Below, in pieces: positions 1 through 11,957 of a stretch of DNA of 64,000 nt. Origin of the DNA: Balanoglossus misakiensis (lineage: Eukaryota; Hemichordata); the NCBI GenBank assembly GCA_040954595.2, contig CM082585.2, forward strand, positions 5,208,001 to 5,272,000. Reading direction: 5' to 3'. The notes under the pieces were generated by a model that did no database searches, was not told the origin of the DNA, and saw nothing but the letters and a program-made list of their open reading frames with translations. The stretch's first letter is position 1, and every line of letters begins with the position of its first letter. The translations under genes were made by a program, and so were the position numbers.

Positions 1-103
1 AGTGCCATTGGCCTAGACCACAGTCGCTTGGGAATTGGGTCGTATATACACGGCTACCGTGGTCGTATACATTGTATATAAAAAAACTAACATGCAAGCT
101 ATA

Positions 104-104
104 G

Positions 105-174
<70 letters not shown>
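104..174. repeat. (TAGA)n microsatellite
   Basis: Uninterrupted tetranucleotide tract of about 18 units. The six-frame translations through it are low-complexity artefacts. Confidence 0.97.
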
Positions 175-175
175 G

Positions 176-1452
176 ATAACAGTGCCTACGGCAGCTGGCA
201 ACCCACTATTACGAGGCGAGAACTGTGACTAGCGCCACCAAGTGGCTGCAGGGGGATTGTGAGTGGAGTTAGGCAAATTCATCAGCACATGTATGTGGCT
301 TCTTTGTTCGTTTGTTACACAAAAGACGAAATATTTAAAAGTATTAAACAAGAAATTTACATGCCCGCGATGCATGGTTATTAGTAAATATCTTTCTGGA
401 TCAACTTTACCACCATTGCAGCGTAAAAAGATATACAATGCATGGTTTGCTCGAGGAAATCCAGACCCTGGCATTCTCTCCGTGTCTGCTTGTATCAATC
501 GACCTTCAATTCACCATGCGCAGTCGCAGACTGTGAGTGCGCCACCAAAGGATGAACTGACATCGCTTCGCAGCTTTCCTTGTGACAAATCCCAGCACGT
601 ACATAAAGCAATCTTTCGTTTCTTGGGAGGCCTCTTGAAATGCCAATAAATCATGCTGTTGTTGTTGTGCACGAGATAAAACCTTAGCGCAACCCTTTTG
701 GTAGACACTGATTAACATGGCAGTGTCGAAGGGAACCTGGTATTTGCCCTTCAATAAACACCCAGAAATTTTGTTCAGTTTTTCAGGGATTGAGCCGGAT
801 TTGAACCTGCATCTGAAGTTCAGGTCTACATCACTCGATTTCTGCGGCATACATCTGCTTCTCATTGACTCAATCCTTAACCCCAAGCCCCTGTGAATAC
901 TGTTAGGACATTATGGCTTAGCAAGATTATCGGGTGAACAAAGAGAAACATGAACAGAAAGTGACAATAAAAAGTCTTTTAAAATAACAAGCGATTTTAC
1001 TTGTTCATAACAGGAAAATATCACATGTTGGACAAAATCTTTGCATCCGGCCAAATAAAATACAAAGAAGCTTCCCCGCACATTGGATGGATGTCGACAA
1101 CATCACGCCTGTTGAGCGTGTTCTCCTAGTTGCATGCTACGCGGCTATTGGCTGCCGTGAATAATTATTTATAGTTCACGCCTTAGTTTTCAACCGGATT
1201 CTTCGCTTTTGTCAGCTCCTCTGCATGCAAATGAGAAAATGAAATGTTCACACCATATTTGGCCATCTGAAATCACGTAATTCTCAAAACACAACGTCTG
1301 GAAACTCCGAGGCTGACACCATTAACAGTTGGCGCCGACACACCACACAACCATGGATTGGTTGACGCCTTGACCTTGTCGTCTGCTCTTTTCCACTGGT
1401 TAGATTCAGAATTGGGGCGTGTTCAGTTCAGCAGCTTGACACGTCACCTCTG
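176..1452. other. No gene recognised; intergenic
   Basis: Open frames exist here (for example minus strand 506-886) but lack recognisable domains and convincing splice or promoter context. The stretch contains a tRNA-like remnant (787-876), described separately. Confidence 0.5.
787..876 (-). repeat. tRNA-like / SINE-head remnant
   Basis: On the minus strand a 90-nt segment begins GGATTGA and ends TCAATCC, which pair as a 7-bp acceptor stem. It contains GGTTCAAATCC, a good B-box/T-loop, with a 5-bp T stem carrying one A.G mismatch. The D arm and A-box are poor and no clean anticodon arm is visible. This fits a decayed tRNA-derived SINE or tRNA pseudogene better than a working tRNA. Confidence 0.3.
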
Positions 1453-2003
1453 TCACTTCTTTTGTGCGTCTTCTGCAAAAAATAGAGAACTCGGGTGAAC
1501 ACCACGATCCACGGTTAAACCATTAACATAGGGCCGCGTTCGACTGCCAAAATTGCTGATAAAATAGCAATACAGAGATACTGGGCAAATAACACCAACG
1601 GTCAAACATGCTTTGAGTTTTGTCTGTCACACGTTGTCCGTTCCCCAACACATCGGGCGGGGATGGTGGGGGAGGGGGGGTGGTAGTTGGCACGTTTCTT
1701 TCGATTCACGACTCAAATGTCTCTGATAATGCCTACTACACACTAGGCAACTAAAGTGTTTCACGCGAGTGAGTTATAGCGTTAAAATACATGTATGTCC
1801 AATTAACAAAGCTAAAAATAAGAGAACTTTACGGCACCTTTAGGCTTTCGTCTTTGTGGCTCGTTGGCATCCACGTCTGTGAGGGCGACGGCGGCTTGGA
1901 ATTCTGGTGTGTTTTCGGGGTACATGTCTGTGTTTTCCCCTTCTTTGCGTTCAGGTGCACCGCCTGTCGGTTTATCGCCATTATCGTTTCCCTTTGAAGA
2001 CAT
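1453..2003 (-). CDS. Gene A: NEP-motif small protein, minus strand
   Basis: Unrecognised small hydrophilic protein. Exon 1 (2003 down to 1838) has an ATG and 55 codons plus 1 nt. It is rich in Asn, Glu, Lys and Gly and ends in DANEP (residues 45-49) followed by a basic stretch QRRKPK. The donor AAAG|gtgcc gives phase 1, as in every spliced NEP gene on the plus strand nearby. The best following exon is 1472-1453 (acceptor ttttttgcag), which adds only EDAQKK and a stop for 61 aa in total. That second exon is the weakest part of the model. There is no signal peptide or membrane segment, so the protein is probably intracellular. A kappaB-type site lies 281 bp upstream. It is the only family member on the minus strand, facing away from the rest. 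Exon 1 is fairly secure; function is unknown. Confidence 0.5.
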
Positions 2004-2283
2004 CGCTGCGTCTTTAAATATGTGTGTTTACGAGATGCAGGTCTATAAGGCCAGTGCAACTAATTAGCCTAGAACAAAGGATGAATGACAAGTTAAGAAC
2101 GCGTCTAATTTATTCCATTATTCAATCATTCTCGGTCGAATATCATTATCGGTCTATGAAACGCAAAAATTAAATTTCAACAAAGTGGACTGACGCACAC
2201 AAGTGAAAAATTGTCAGTGTACATACAAAAATAGACCAATAAATTGTCTCCCATATTTTGGTTAAAATTACTGACCTGCAGCT

Positions 2284-2293
2284 GGAAATCCCC
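2284..2293. promoter_or_regulatory. NF-kappaB consensus site upstream of gene A
   Basis: GGAAATCCCC, the complement of GGGGATTTCC, matches GGGRNNYYCC exactly. It sits 281 bp upstream of the gene A start. The identical decamer occurs upstream of all three gene G copies. Confidence 0.4.
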
Positions 2294-2299
2294 TTTGAA

Positions 2300-4719
2300 T
2301 TGTTTTAAGAAAGACTGGTTGAAGGCGGTTCAGTCCGGTCCAATCTGCAAACGTTGCAGGCCGTTCTGTTACCTGCGAATGAGTAAAAAGCAGATCCGGT
2401 GACGGAATTACTATGTATAGAGTCACTTGTCCCAGTCAGCTGAGGGCCAACAGACGCGGTAATTTCCATACCAGAGCTTAGTCATGCACCATTTGCATAA
2501 TGTTTTCAACGAAAAACGGGGCGTATTTTATTCCACTGAAACGACTGGTGTCATCGTCAGGGCAACAGACGACCCCGGATTCGTGTGCATAATTTCAAAG
2601 GCACCGAGGGTTGGCCAAAAATCCCCCTAGCTCTTGAGGCTCTCATGACCGACAGCGACAGACGTTAACAATCGATTGAGGCCAACAGTAAGGGGGGAAC
2701 GACACTGCCATTGTTACAGTAAATTGTGATCACAGAGACAAGTTTTAGCACGTTTTAGCGCGTTTGAAGTATTTTCACAGTGGAACAAAGGCCCCTGCTA
2801 TTTGAAACACCAGAAGTACCCCGGGGAATGTGGAAGGACAAAGGATCTGAAATTAAACTAATTTGGGACATTTTAGAAAGACTCCTGCCCAATAAACAGA
2901 TGTGCATCTCAGATTTTTTTGTCAATAATTTTTGAGCCATTAGAGATTGCAACGATTGAGTTAATTTTGTCGAATGCTCCAGGTTGGGCTGTGATATTTA
3001 AAGGAACATGCTGATATCTAGAGATTTGTTTCAATGTATACACAGCTGTGAGCTGATAAGATGGCAATGGGGCGTGTTTACCCCACAATTCGGTTGTAAT
3101 GAAATATTGTGAAATTAAGCTGTCAACCAAGGTTGGTTGGCGATGTACAACACCTTTTAACCTCGCTTTAAATACAACACTTGGCTTGGCTACGGTATGA
3201 TATGGCGTGGGGCCCACCAAGGTGTTTTCAGGCGGCAACTGCAGACAAAATCTGGTCCATTTCAATAAATTGCAAAATGTTTCTTTTTGATATTGGATAG
3301 AGAAAATAACTATAAAATATAAAGAAATTTCATCTGTTTAATATTTTGTGGTTTGGATATATTACAAATGTGTTTTATTTTATTAAAATCCATGATTGTG
3401 AGTTTTATGAATACATGTCTAGAGGGCAGGGAGACCAAGCTGTCTTTTTCAACAAATAGAATTTTCACAAATTCAGGGTTTTGTCATTCCAGGTTTGTTT
3501 GGCAGATACCTAAATTTTGAACTTTTAATTTGGTATCAGTGCCAAATTCGTATGTGACTATTAATCGTAGAATTTTGGCCATTTCATATTTGACCTAGAT
3601 AGCATTTTTGCTGTATTGAATAGGAGGCTTGCATGACTCTGAGAGGCCAGGCGTGTACTCCAGAGGGCCTGTTCTATACAAGTAGACGCTCCATATTCAT
3701 TTACACACAGTCATATCATGATTGCAATACACTGTTCATTGCCTGGAAATGTGACGTGACGTTTTGCCCAATTCAACGACAATGCCAATATGCTAAAAAT
3801 GAACTAAATTTTTAGTTAATTTAAAAGAACTATTTAACTACAAATAATTTCAATATTTTAAATGTGTCCAATTGCTGACTATACACTGTTCTGCGTGAGA
3901 TTATCGTTGGCATGAGATCACGACCTGGATATTCAACACATATAGACAATTTGTGGTGTAAAGGAATCATGTCATTTCTATTGTACGCATAGGAAATTGC
4001 AAATAAGGAGGAAATTTCAAAATATACATATTCTTTTATTTGTTATATTAAAATGTCTATTATCATGGTTATAATAAAATCAACAATGTGATTTTTGGCC
4101 GGACTGAAATGGAATAATCAGTAGCTACCAAGTAAAACGCAAAATCATTTGGGTTTGAACTGGCATGGAAATGTGTCGCATTAAAATTTCTCAATCTCTA
4201 GTAACTCCAATTTTTGACTTCTTCCTCACTAGTTTCTTGTTTTCCTCTGTAAGACATAAAATGGCTAAATATCTATTTTTTTCATCCCAGTCCTTTTGTG
4301 GTAATATGTATTGTTTAATAATGTTGAAAATTGAATTCAAGACTTGAATTCATTTGTCGACAATAACAATTGGTCGCTACTCATATACTTGCACAAGCTT
4401 TTTTAAACCTATCCATGGTAAATCAAGAGACCAGACTTGATACATGGGAGACGAATTCTGAAAAAGGGTCAAAAGTTACAATTACTGCTGGTTTCATTGA
4501 CCACGAGCATATTGGCCAACATTATCAAAGCCAGGTGCATACTTATACCAACTTGGCAATGCTAAAGCAATATCGCGCTCAACTAAAGTTTTGTTCAACA
4601 GAGAATGAAGCGATTCCATTTTTATTTTTGAAAATCAGACCAAAATCATCTATGCTGATTTGTAGGCAGTGGTCATCAGCTAACCAATAATGCCACGTAT
4701 GTCATACACGCCATTTTAT
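2300..4719. other. No gene recognised; AT-rich intergenic
   Basis: Scattered short frames only (largest 118 codons on minus 2909-3265 and 106 codons on plus 4370-4690). None shows a known motif or a convincing exon boundary. Confidence 0.5.
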
Positions 4720-5008
4720 TTAAGGATGTACGTTCCTCAAAATCGAAAGTATTGTCATTTCTTTTAATTGTTGATTTTTAGATTATCCTGTGTATGTGTA
4801 ATGAAAATCCGTGATAAAATATAGGGGTCACGGGCTGGTTTTTGAAATACTAAGCCATGAATTTAGTCGATAGTAGAAGAAAAATGCTGACTCAGCATTT
4901 TTCACCAATGGTTTGTCTATGGGCAAAAATTTTAACGAAATTTATCTCAAAATAGAGCGCGGTGACCACACGATTTTACCAGTGTACGTTCTACGCGTAC
5001 ATCCTTAA
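4720..5008. mobile_element. MITE-like element with 13-bp terminal inverted repeats
   Basis: The left end reads TTAAGGATGTACG and the right end CGTACATCCTTAA as perfect inverted termini of a 289-bp element with no coding potential. An internal palindrome AAATGCTGACTCAGCATTT lies near its centre. The superfamily is not assignable from the ends alone. Confidence 0.6.
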
Positions 5009-5700
5009 GGCTCTGTAAGCTGTAAGCTGTTTGTTTTGGCACTTTTATTATGTATTTATCCTTTCATTTCCCGTTCGAATCCCTGGACCATGGTAGAACA
5101 CCTTATAAACCCTGCCAATACGTATTCAGTCAGCATTACTATTGTTGAAATTCGTCCGGACTGGAATTCATAGGGCAATATCTATTAGCCTATTACATAA
5201 TATACAACTAACCATTGTCCAGAGCATATCAACCTGAATTTCTCCGTTCTTATTTTATTCTTTCATATTCGATCAATATTGCTGACAAGGTAACTGACCG
5301 GATTGTCTGTGTAAATACTGTAAAAATTAAGCCAAAATACAATTTCAGTAGGAGACTGTTCAATTCTGTATTGGTCTGAACTTTCGCAGGGCCAGACATG
5401 TTTGCTAGAATTTAATATGTTCATGTATAGGTGAGCAAATGTGGTTTCTTTATCAACCTATCGCTTAACGGATACTTTACGGACAATAATTAACAATAGT
5501 AATTTTTATACCAAAAAAACCCAGACTATTGTAAATTCCTTTTTTAGTATAAGATGTTGTAAATTTTGAAATGCAAACGATTAAAATGATAACGTCATTT
5601 CAAACCATGAAAGGTGATGTCAGACCATTTAAATAACATATCGTTGTCTACATGGAAGCAGCCAATCACCATTCCTCAAATAAATCACGTGGTACTATAT
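5009..5700. other. No gene recognised
   Basis: AT-rich sequence between the MITE and the gene B promoter. A GTTCGAATCC box near 5073 lacks any surrounding tRNA fold. Confidence 0.5.
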
Positions 5701-5702
5701 TT

Positions 5703-5712
5703 TATAATAAAA
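5703..5712 (+). promoter_or_regulatory. TATA-like box of gene B
   Basis: TATAATAAAA lies 118 bp upstream of the gene B ATG, which allows a 5'UTR of about 85-90 nt. Confidence 0.35.
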
Positions 5713-5820
5713 ACACCTGTTGAGTGTTACCTTTTTGCATAGTCATCTCGGTCTAAAAAGGCGCATCAGCTAACAGACAAAACTACGAAGTTTCAATTGT
5801 CTACTCTAAAAAATACCAAT

Positions 5821-6546
5821 ATGAGTGATACAAATGAACCCAAGGAGGTAGCCATAACTGCAACCACTGCAACAACTACCAGCACCGAACCATCTACCGA
5901 TTCCAACGAACCACAGGGTAACCGTGACGTATTGAACATTCAGTTTTGCCATCCGTATTTATAGTTGTTAACCATTTTGAATGGTTTTCAAATACATGAA
6001 CCATTTTGAGTGGTTTTAGAACACTTTAAGAAACAGTCACTTCTCTGATCCTACAACTTTGTCTTTAACAATTTGTTTGTCCCACAGGTCGAGATGGCAA
6101 ATATAAATTTGAAGTGTGTGAGGTCGGCTTGGTACCAAGTCAACTGCTTGGAACCGTTTTCGGTAAGGCAATTTCAAAGGAGAATGTTTAATGTCAGTAA
6201 TGGATTTCATTTCTTTCCAAATGAAAAAATGGATAGGTCATTTTACTTACTAAATCTTATTATCAACTAATTATCACAAGTCCCAACCACCGTTTTTTTC
6301 TAATCCGTGACGAAAAGCCTGGTATTAACATGCTCCATATTCAAAATGTTGGCAGCAAGTTTAGCTCAAAATACTGGATTAAACCATTATACAACTTACG
6401 AATCTGTGTTGACCGTATTCCTATGGACAATATACTCCCAGAAATACACCATTCAAATTTCAGCATATTTATTTTCTTACTTTTTACAATTGTATTAATA
6501 TCATGTCTCTCACTTTATCCAAGGCGGGGCACAGTTTAGGCGTTAA
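5821..6546 (+). CDS. Gene B: NEP-motif small protein, three coding exons, 64 aa
   Basis: Exons 5821-5917, 6088-6162 and 6524-6546 (97+75+23 = 195 nt). Both introns are phase 1, with donors AGG|gtaacc and TCG|gtaagg and acceptors cccacag and tatccaag. The protein begins MSDTNEPKE, so a DTNEP motif sits at residues 3-7. A Thr/Ala-rich linker leads to a second motif DSNEP at 27-31, ending exon 1. Exon 2 gives a mixed hydrophobic stretch (about 34-57) with one Cys. Exon 3 adds GGAQFRR and a stop. The exon plan and total length match genes D and F exactly despite little sequence identity. A 3'UTR intron probably follows (CTAG|gtaag at 6580). No family recognised; no signal peptide. Confidence 0.55.
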
Positions 6547-7437
6547 AACAACGGGTAGAGTTCGTGCTGTTCCTACTAGGTAAGTTGAGCCTAACAATAC
6601 ATTATGTATTACACGAAATAGGTAACTTATGTTGAAATGTTAATACGAGATTATACCATGGATACTTCATTTCATGTATGCCACAACGAGGCAAAAACAG
6701 AAACTGGAGATGCACAAACAAGAGTCAATGAGATATATTTACAATAACGTTTCGCGTCTGTGCACACACATGAGTTTTGTGGTTTTGTGACATGAAACGA
6801 AATTAAGTCCAAGCCATATATTCAAGATGACGGTTTCTCCTGATCTGTGAAAAATAGTCAATTTTTTCTCTCTGAATTTTCGCGCACTTTTTCGCATACT
6901 TTTCAATTTGTATACACATACATATAATTGTGGCGAGGACAACTAGGGCATGTAAAGGTTGAAAGACGATATTAAAGGAAGGGAAGGGGGATGGGAACAG
7001 ACAGAAAGAGAAAAACTAAGAATGAGTGATAGCCAGAAGGAGTGGGTGGATGGGGATGGAAAGAGGTTGGGGGGGGGGGGGTCATAACAGCGTATCATTC
7101 TTTATGTGTAAAGCAGTTGTGATATTTATAACAATGTTAATGTATATGTCTCTAGGAATTTGGTTGTCATAGATTCATAGATCTTGCTGTGATTTACCAT
7201 TACTTTGTGTACAGTTAACTGAAGTTTGGAATTTTATTGTTGCAGATAACTGATCACCCACCAAATAGAACAGAAGATCTTGTCAACTGGTATAGAGGTC
7301 CATTCTGGATTTGTGATATTGCAATAAGAATGACAAGCTTTAAATCACTTACTGAAAAGCACTTGTTTAAGAAATATACACTTTTCACACGTACCAACAT
7401 ATTTTAGATTTATGACCATGGAATTTTCCTACCTTGA

Positions 7438-7443
7438 ATAAAA
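7438..7443 (+). terminator. Possible poly(A) signal of gene B
   Basis: AATAAA in the region expected for a gene B 3' exon that may start after the acceptor ttgttgcag at about 7245. Confidence 0.3.
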
Positions 7444-7449
7444 CATAAA

Positions 7450-8010
7450 TACATGTACTTTTAAGTTGTTTTTCTTTGCTTGCAAGTAATAAGAAAGTTA
7501 AAAAGTTATTATCCACGAAAAGATGGCAGACTAAATGCAAAAGAATGTTGGTTAATGATTTACTGAGTTTTCTGACAGCGCCCATTGCTGTGCATATATA
7601 GAGTGAATTGAGGTTTATCAAGGCACATTCAAGGAACAGCATTTCCTCTTACCAGCGGTTAAATGAAATGGGCCCCAGAACAAGCATTTTAACTGTCCAT
7701 TGATATTCGCACACTCCAAATATGGAGAGAATCCCATAAGATAAGTAGCAAAAAAATCCTGATATGTAGATTTGTTGTTTGTTTACGCATTCAACTAGTA
7801 TAATCATATTCCATAGCCAATAAAACACTGCATTATCCTCTGTTAAACCATGGCTTGCATAAATTAAAAGAGGGTCCCGGCCAATCACGACACAGTACAT
7901 GTGGCACTGACATAATATAATTGTATGTAAATTACAGTCATAAAAGTATCCAGGTATTGTCCAATCCGCTGAAATATTAAAATTGAGGAACTCCTACAAA
8001 AGATTTTGAA
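7450..8010. other. No gene recognised
   Basis: Minus-strand frames of 83-85 codons are present but lack motifs or start context. Treated as non-coding between genes B and C. Confidence 0.4.
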
Positions 8011-8013
8011 ACT

Positions 8014-8021
8014 AATATAAG
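8014..8021 (+). promoter_or_regulatory. TATA-like box of gene C
   Basis: AATATAAG, 84 bp upstream of the gene C ATG, is in register with TATA-driven neighbours. The match to consensus is imperfect. Confidence 0.3.
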
Positions 8022-8097
8022 AGCAGTTTCCACAGCAAATTGCATCTCTCGGTGAAAAGACAAACTGAAGTTGTACAGCACATCGAAAGTAATCAGT

Positions 8098-8220
8098 ATG
8101 CCCGATACGAATCAGCCACAAGGTACCAAGACCAGAATACCCACCACACCAAAGCCAAAGCCACCGGTCCAAGGTCCCAGCTCGAATACACCTTCCAACG
8201 AAGGTTCCAAAAGGAAGTAG
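8098..8220 (+). CDS. Gene C: short NEP-like peptide, 40 aa, possibly a broken or partial gene
   Basis: ATG opens MPDTNQPQ, closely resembling the start of gene B (MSDTNEPKE). A Pro/Lys/Thr-rich linker follows, then SNEG at residues 33-36, then SKRK and TAG. Spacing between the two motifs is about that of the family. Beyond TAG the same frame stays open for 18 more codons, rich in Lys, Asp and Asn, up to a good donor CACAG|gttagc near 8274, so the TAG may be a recent nonsense change. A weaker phase-1 donor (GAAG|gttcc) just after SNE is the alternative. Either reading makes it a family relative; whether it makes a working product is unclear. Confidence 0.4.
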   Translation: MPDTNQPQGTKTRIPTTPKPKPPVQGPSSNTPSNEGSKRK

Positions 8221-8279
8221 AGGGACTCGGAGAAGAAAAACGCTGCCAAACATGACAATGCAGACTCACAGGTTAGCGT

Positions 8280-9778
8280 GAAATAAGTTAACATTTCTTA
8301 AATGGACAAACACCCTACCGTTTCCCCTCCTTTGTTATCTAACAAGTCTGATACTTCTCATGCTATAAGCACACGGGTTCAATTAATTAATCTTAAGTCA
8401 AGTTACCCTTGGTTTGGATTCAGAGACATATGAGTAAACTTTCATGTCATAAGTACAGAACTTGAGTTCTATACACCACCAACCTGTCACATTTCTCACA
8501 ATTCCTTATGCATAGTTTAAGTACCAAAACCTAGGTGTCCATGTAAAGGACCGGTATTCTTTATTTTATTATAGTATTTGGAACACCTTTGGCGGTAGCA
8601 TACAACACTATACGCAATTTTTGTGTATTCACAGCATACGGCATCAACATCAATAACGCAATAATAAATGAATGATTCTACAAGATGAAGAACAAGAAAT
8701 TACAGTTACTACTGCTTTGCAACTAACGCTGCGTTAACCTCTGCAACGTCTAAAACTGTGCACCATCTAAGCGGTAGACCCGGTGTGGTAACCAATGCGA
8801 AATGACGACTGAATTATCAAGCTTCAGCGGTCAAGCTCCGACAAATCCAAGAAAAACTACCAAAGACAACCACATACAACTGGTGTACATCCGGCCAATT
8901 TCTTCATGACCAATGACATTATACTTTCCAACCCTTCAAAGCTAATAACATAATATTCAATGTAAACCGATTACATGTATTTTAAAGATGATGTATCTCC
9001 AGCATAATTCAATCGAGAAAGACATTGTCATACTTGAAGAACAGTTTAACGCGTTTTCATTTTCACTTTTAAGGCAGATCGCAACAGCTAAGCTTAGTCA
9101 CTGTTTTGCCACAGTATAAATAAAGTTACCCGAGATATTGATGTTTGATCTTTATATTCACTAGTAGTTTTTTGCATTTTCATCCTTTATATGTATGCAT
9201 GTAACATGATTGTATTCTGTGATACATGTAGCATTCAGAACTTGTGACACTCGCGTGAATAAAGTTAATGCTGAACGATTTATGCCTCATGATTTCATTC
9301 ACACTCGATTTCGTCATTCGGATTGAAAGTATGCCAACAACATGCCATCCTTTTGTTGTCAAATGAGATTGTCCTGTAAATTTCATGTAACAATCGAGCA
9401 TTCCTGTAGCCCAGATTGGCCCTGTCCTTACATCCCTAATACTCGGGAATATTTCTCAAACAAAACAAGTTGAAGACATAACCTACAATCTCCCTATTCC
9501 ACAAAATTTATGCTGAGAGACTAAGTATGCTCAGGTTGACAGGTTGTATTCATAGCATGATGAATGGACTCGTTTGACCTTTGGGGTCATGCAACTGAAA
9601 GACCTAAGTAACAAAGCTAGCCATTGGTTGAAAAGATTTATACTGACCTGAGTATGTTAAGTAGCAAAACGTCGATAAACCACTGGGTGCACTTTCGTTA
9701 TGATAATGCCCACCTTTTCACGTCAACCTGTTTGTCTTCCAAATATCACCAAATTGGTTTTTGTACTCTCAATAGAAA
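8280..9778. other. No gene recognised
   Basis: Possible 3' exon material of gene C (acceptor gtattcacag near 8632), otherwise AT-rich with no recognisable features. Confidence 0.4.
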
Positions 9779-9788
9779 GGGAATTTCC
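9779..9788. promoter_or_regulatory. NF-kappaB consensus site upstream of gene D
   Basis: GGGAATTTCC matches GGGRNNYYCC exactly, 767 bp upstream of the gene D ATG. A TTTATAAG TATA-like box lies nearer, at about 10473-10480. Confidence 0.3.
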
Positions 9789-10554
9789 GTTACACACAAA
9801 ACAGAATAGTTACATACGCACGAGGATGAAAACCTCAATTCTATGTACGGGGTCTCTCAGTGCAGATAAGTTGAGACGAAAGTCAATGTGATAGTTATTT
9901 ATCTGTTTTGCCAAATGGTGTATAGACAAAATTAGTAAACGCTGAACAAGACGGCATGTGCATGTTTTCAAGAAAATAAAATAACGGGGACCTCACTTAA
10001 ACATAACTGTCCGAAGGAAATGTGCCAAAACAGCATGAGAAGGCAGTCACGTCATGATATCGCCCACCCAATCCCATTTGAATAAATGTCCTAAATTGTG
10101 ACATTGTATGCCCTGTTTTCTTTAAAAAGTGACAAAAACTTTTGAAGTGGACGGAATTTCAAATGAACAAAAAAAAGTCAATTATTCCCGATTGTGAATC
10201 GTGTTGTGAAATTGCTAAAGGTGGCATCATTTAATGGACAGGACTGCAAAAGGTATCTTAAAAATTGGAAAAAAATGTGACAGTAATAAAGCTCAGAGAG
10301 ATTCAGTATAGTCCTAATCAAAGATGTAATTTTAAAGCTTATGCATGATCGGAAACAGCATACTGAGAATCGTGTTACAACTTGGGATCACTGACCAATC
10401 GTGGAGGTAATGCATCAACCACGTGACAATTTTCATCATAATAAATTCAGAGCTGAGCTTGTGGCAGCCATTTTTATAAGAACTCTCTGGAACATCCGTC
10501 TCATTCGAAACCATCTTCTTCGTTGAATTTTATCGCGAAATATTAACTACAATT

Positions 10555-11401
10555 ATGGGAGGCTCTTCCAGTACAGACGGTAACGAGGGTTCCGGTTCAA
10601 AAGGTTCCAGTGGAAACGGCAATAGTGGTAGTTCGAATACAGATACGAACGAGAGGAAAGTTGAACTAGGTGTGTATTCTCAGATGACGAATTTCAAATT
10701 TATTTTCTCTCACTCAAAACACAGACACTTTTTAAATCATGATTTATAATTCGCTTGTAGGTAACATTTGGATCATGACACCTTGTACTTCCATGCGTTA
10801 CTTTGATCAAAAGAAAAAAAGTGAAAATTCGCCATGGTTTGCCGCCACGCCTGCCATAGCGTTAACACGCCCGTTAACGCGCACGTAGCTGTAGACACAA
10901 TTTTCATAGAAACGTTTGGTGCTAGCGGTGAAATGAAATGAGCTTCTAGACTTTAGTACGATCTACAGTGTTGATCAACATAACATTAAAAAACCTCTGG
11001 CGTTGCTTTTCTCCAGATGTACTAAGCAACAATCCCTGTCTCCGTCAGCGTCCTGCCGATGGTCTTTCTGTTTCTACACGTAAGTGTATCTATATTATAT
11101 ACATGTACTAGAAGCGTACAAGCAGCTACGTTGAATAGGAACAAGCGTTTAGTACATTTTATCTCGTGTCGTTTTGTACCAAATGCCGTGCTATATGATA
11201 TGTAGTCAATCAAGTTTAAGCAATTCGACAGTGGACACTATCAATTCTCTATTGGACTGACAAATACTATCACCAGGGTACGTGTACCTGCTCAACATAT
11301 TCATTCCTTTTTGGATATGGTCCAAGAGTTATTTAAAAGGGGGTTCCCTTCAATGAAATGACAAATACTTTTAATTTTACACAGATGGTGGTCTGCGTTA
11401 G
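10555..11401 (+). CDS. Gene D: NEP-motif small protein with MGGSSS start, 64 aa
   Basis: Exons 10555-10669, 11017-11079 and 11385-11401 (115+63+17 = 195 nt). Both introns are phase 1 with standard sites (ctag|gtgtgt, ctccag; acac|gtaagt, ttacacag). Exon 1 is almost pure Gly/Ser/Asn with DGNEG at residues 8-12 and DTNER at 30-34. Exon 2 encodes a polar segment with one Cys and several Arg. Exon 3 gives HGGLR and TAG. MGGSSS fits an N-myristoylation start (Gly2, Ser6). After the TAG the frame stays open to the next donor (GAG|gtatgt, 11437) and continues 13 codons into a following exon at about 11672 before TGA. The TAG-adjacent exon end is shared with B, E and F, which supports the short form. 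Function unknown. Confidence 0.6.
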
Positions 11402-11951
11402 AAGGATGACGCATCTGGACAGTATGGACAAATAGAGGTATGTATTCATTGGTCGATATTTTCATGGTAAATACCTGCGTTCTCTACTATTGGCGTTAAG
11501 GTCAAGTCATCCTTATGTAAATCGCATACCCAGAAGCTATTATAAAGGACTTCTACAAAGGTCACCAAAGGTCATCAATACCTGATTTAAGTTCTATAGC
11601 GAATGAGCTGGTGAAAGGACATTTTATAAAATAACTGTGACAGTTGATTTTTGTCGTTTTCGTTGCTGCAGGTTGATCTAAAGAAATGGCGTGGAAACGC
11701 TCAAGTAAAGTGAACGTGCAGCCATGGCATACTCATCATCTTCACTTAGAAACCATTTTTGTGATTTTCTTGAATTATAATTGTCGTTTATACCGTACTG
11801 TACCTGTATGTTAACACATCTGTAATAATTATGTTACCATCAATGTGATGTAAAATTCGCTATTTTCTTTACTCTTCAGCTGCTGTGAATTTCACCTGTA
11901 AGAACATGATTTTCTGCATTAGAGGTTGATGTGTTTAATACAATTGTATTC

Positions 11952-11957
11952 AATAAA
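11952..11957 (+). terminator. Poly(A) signal of gene D
   Basis: AATAAA about 280 bp into the putative last exon (after acceptor gttgctgcag at 11671). It lies immediately before the first tandem unit, so the amplified block begins at the end of the gene D transcript. Confidence 0.4.

Noticed and set aside
506-886. 126-codon minus frame with a YVLGFVTRK string resembling a P-element-type transposase C-terminus
   Set aside because: The resemblance is limited to a few residues, the expected Cys pairs do not follow in frame, and it overlaps a tRNA-like remnant.
4370-4690. 106-codon plus-strand frame
   Set aside because: Begins without an ATG, has no domain or convincing splice sites, and sits in otherwise featureless DNA.
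5073-5095. GTTCGAATCC box as a tRNA gene
   Set aside because: No acceptor, D or anticodon stems can be formed around it.
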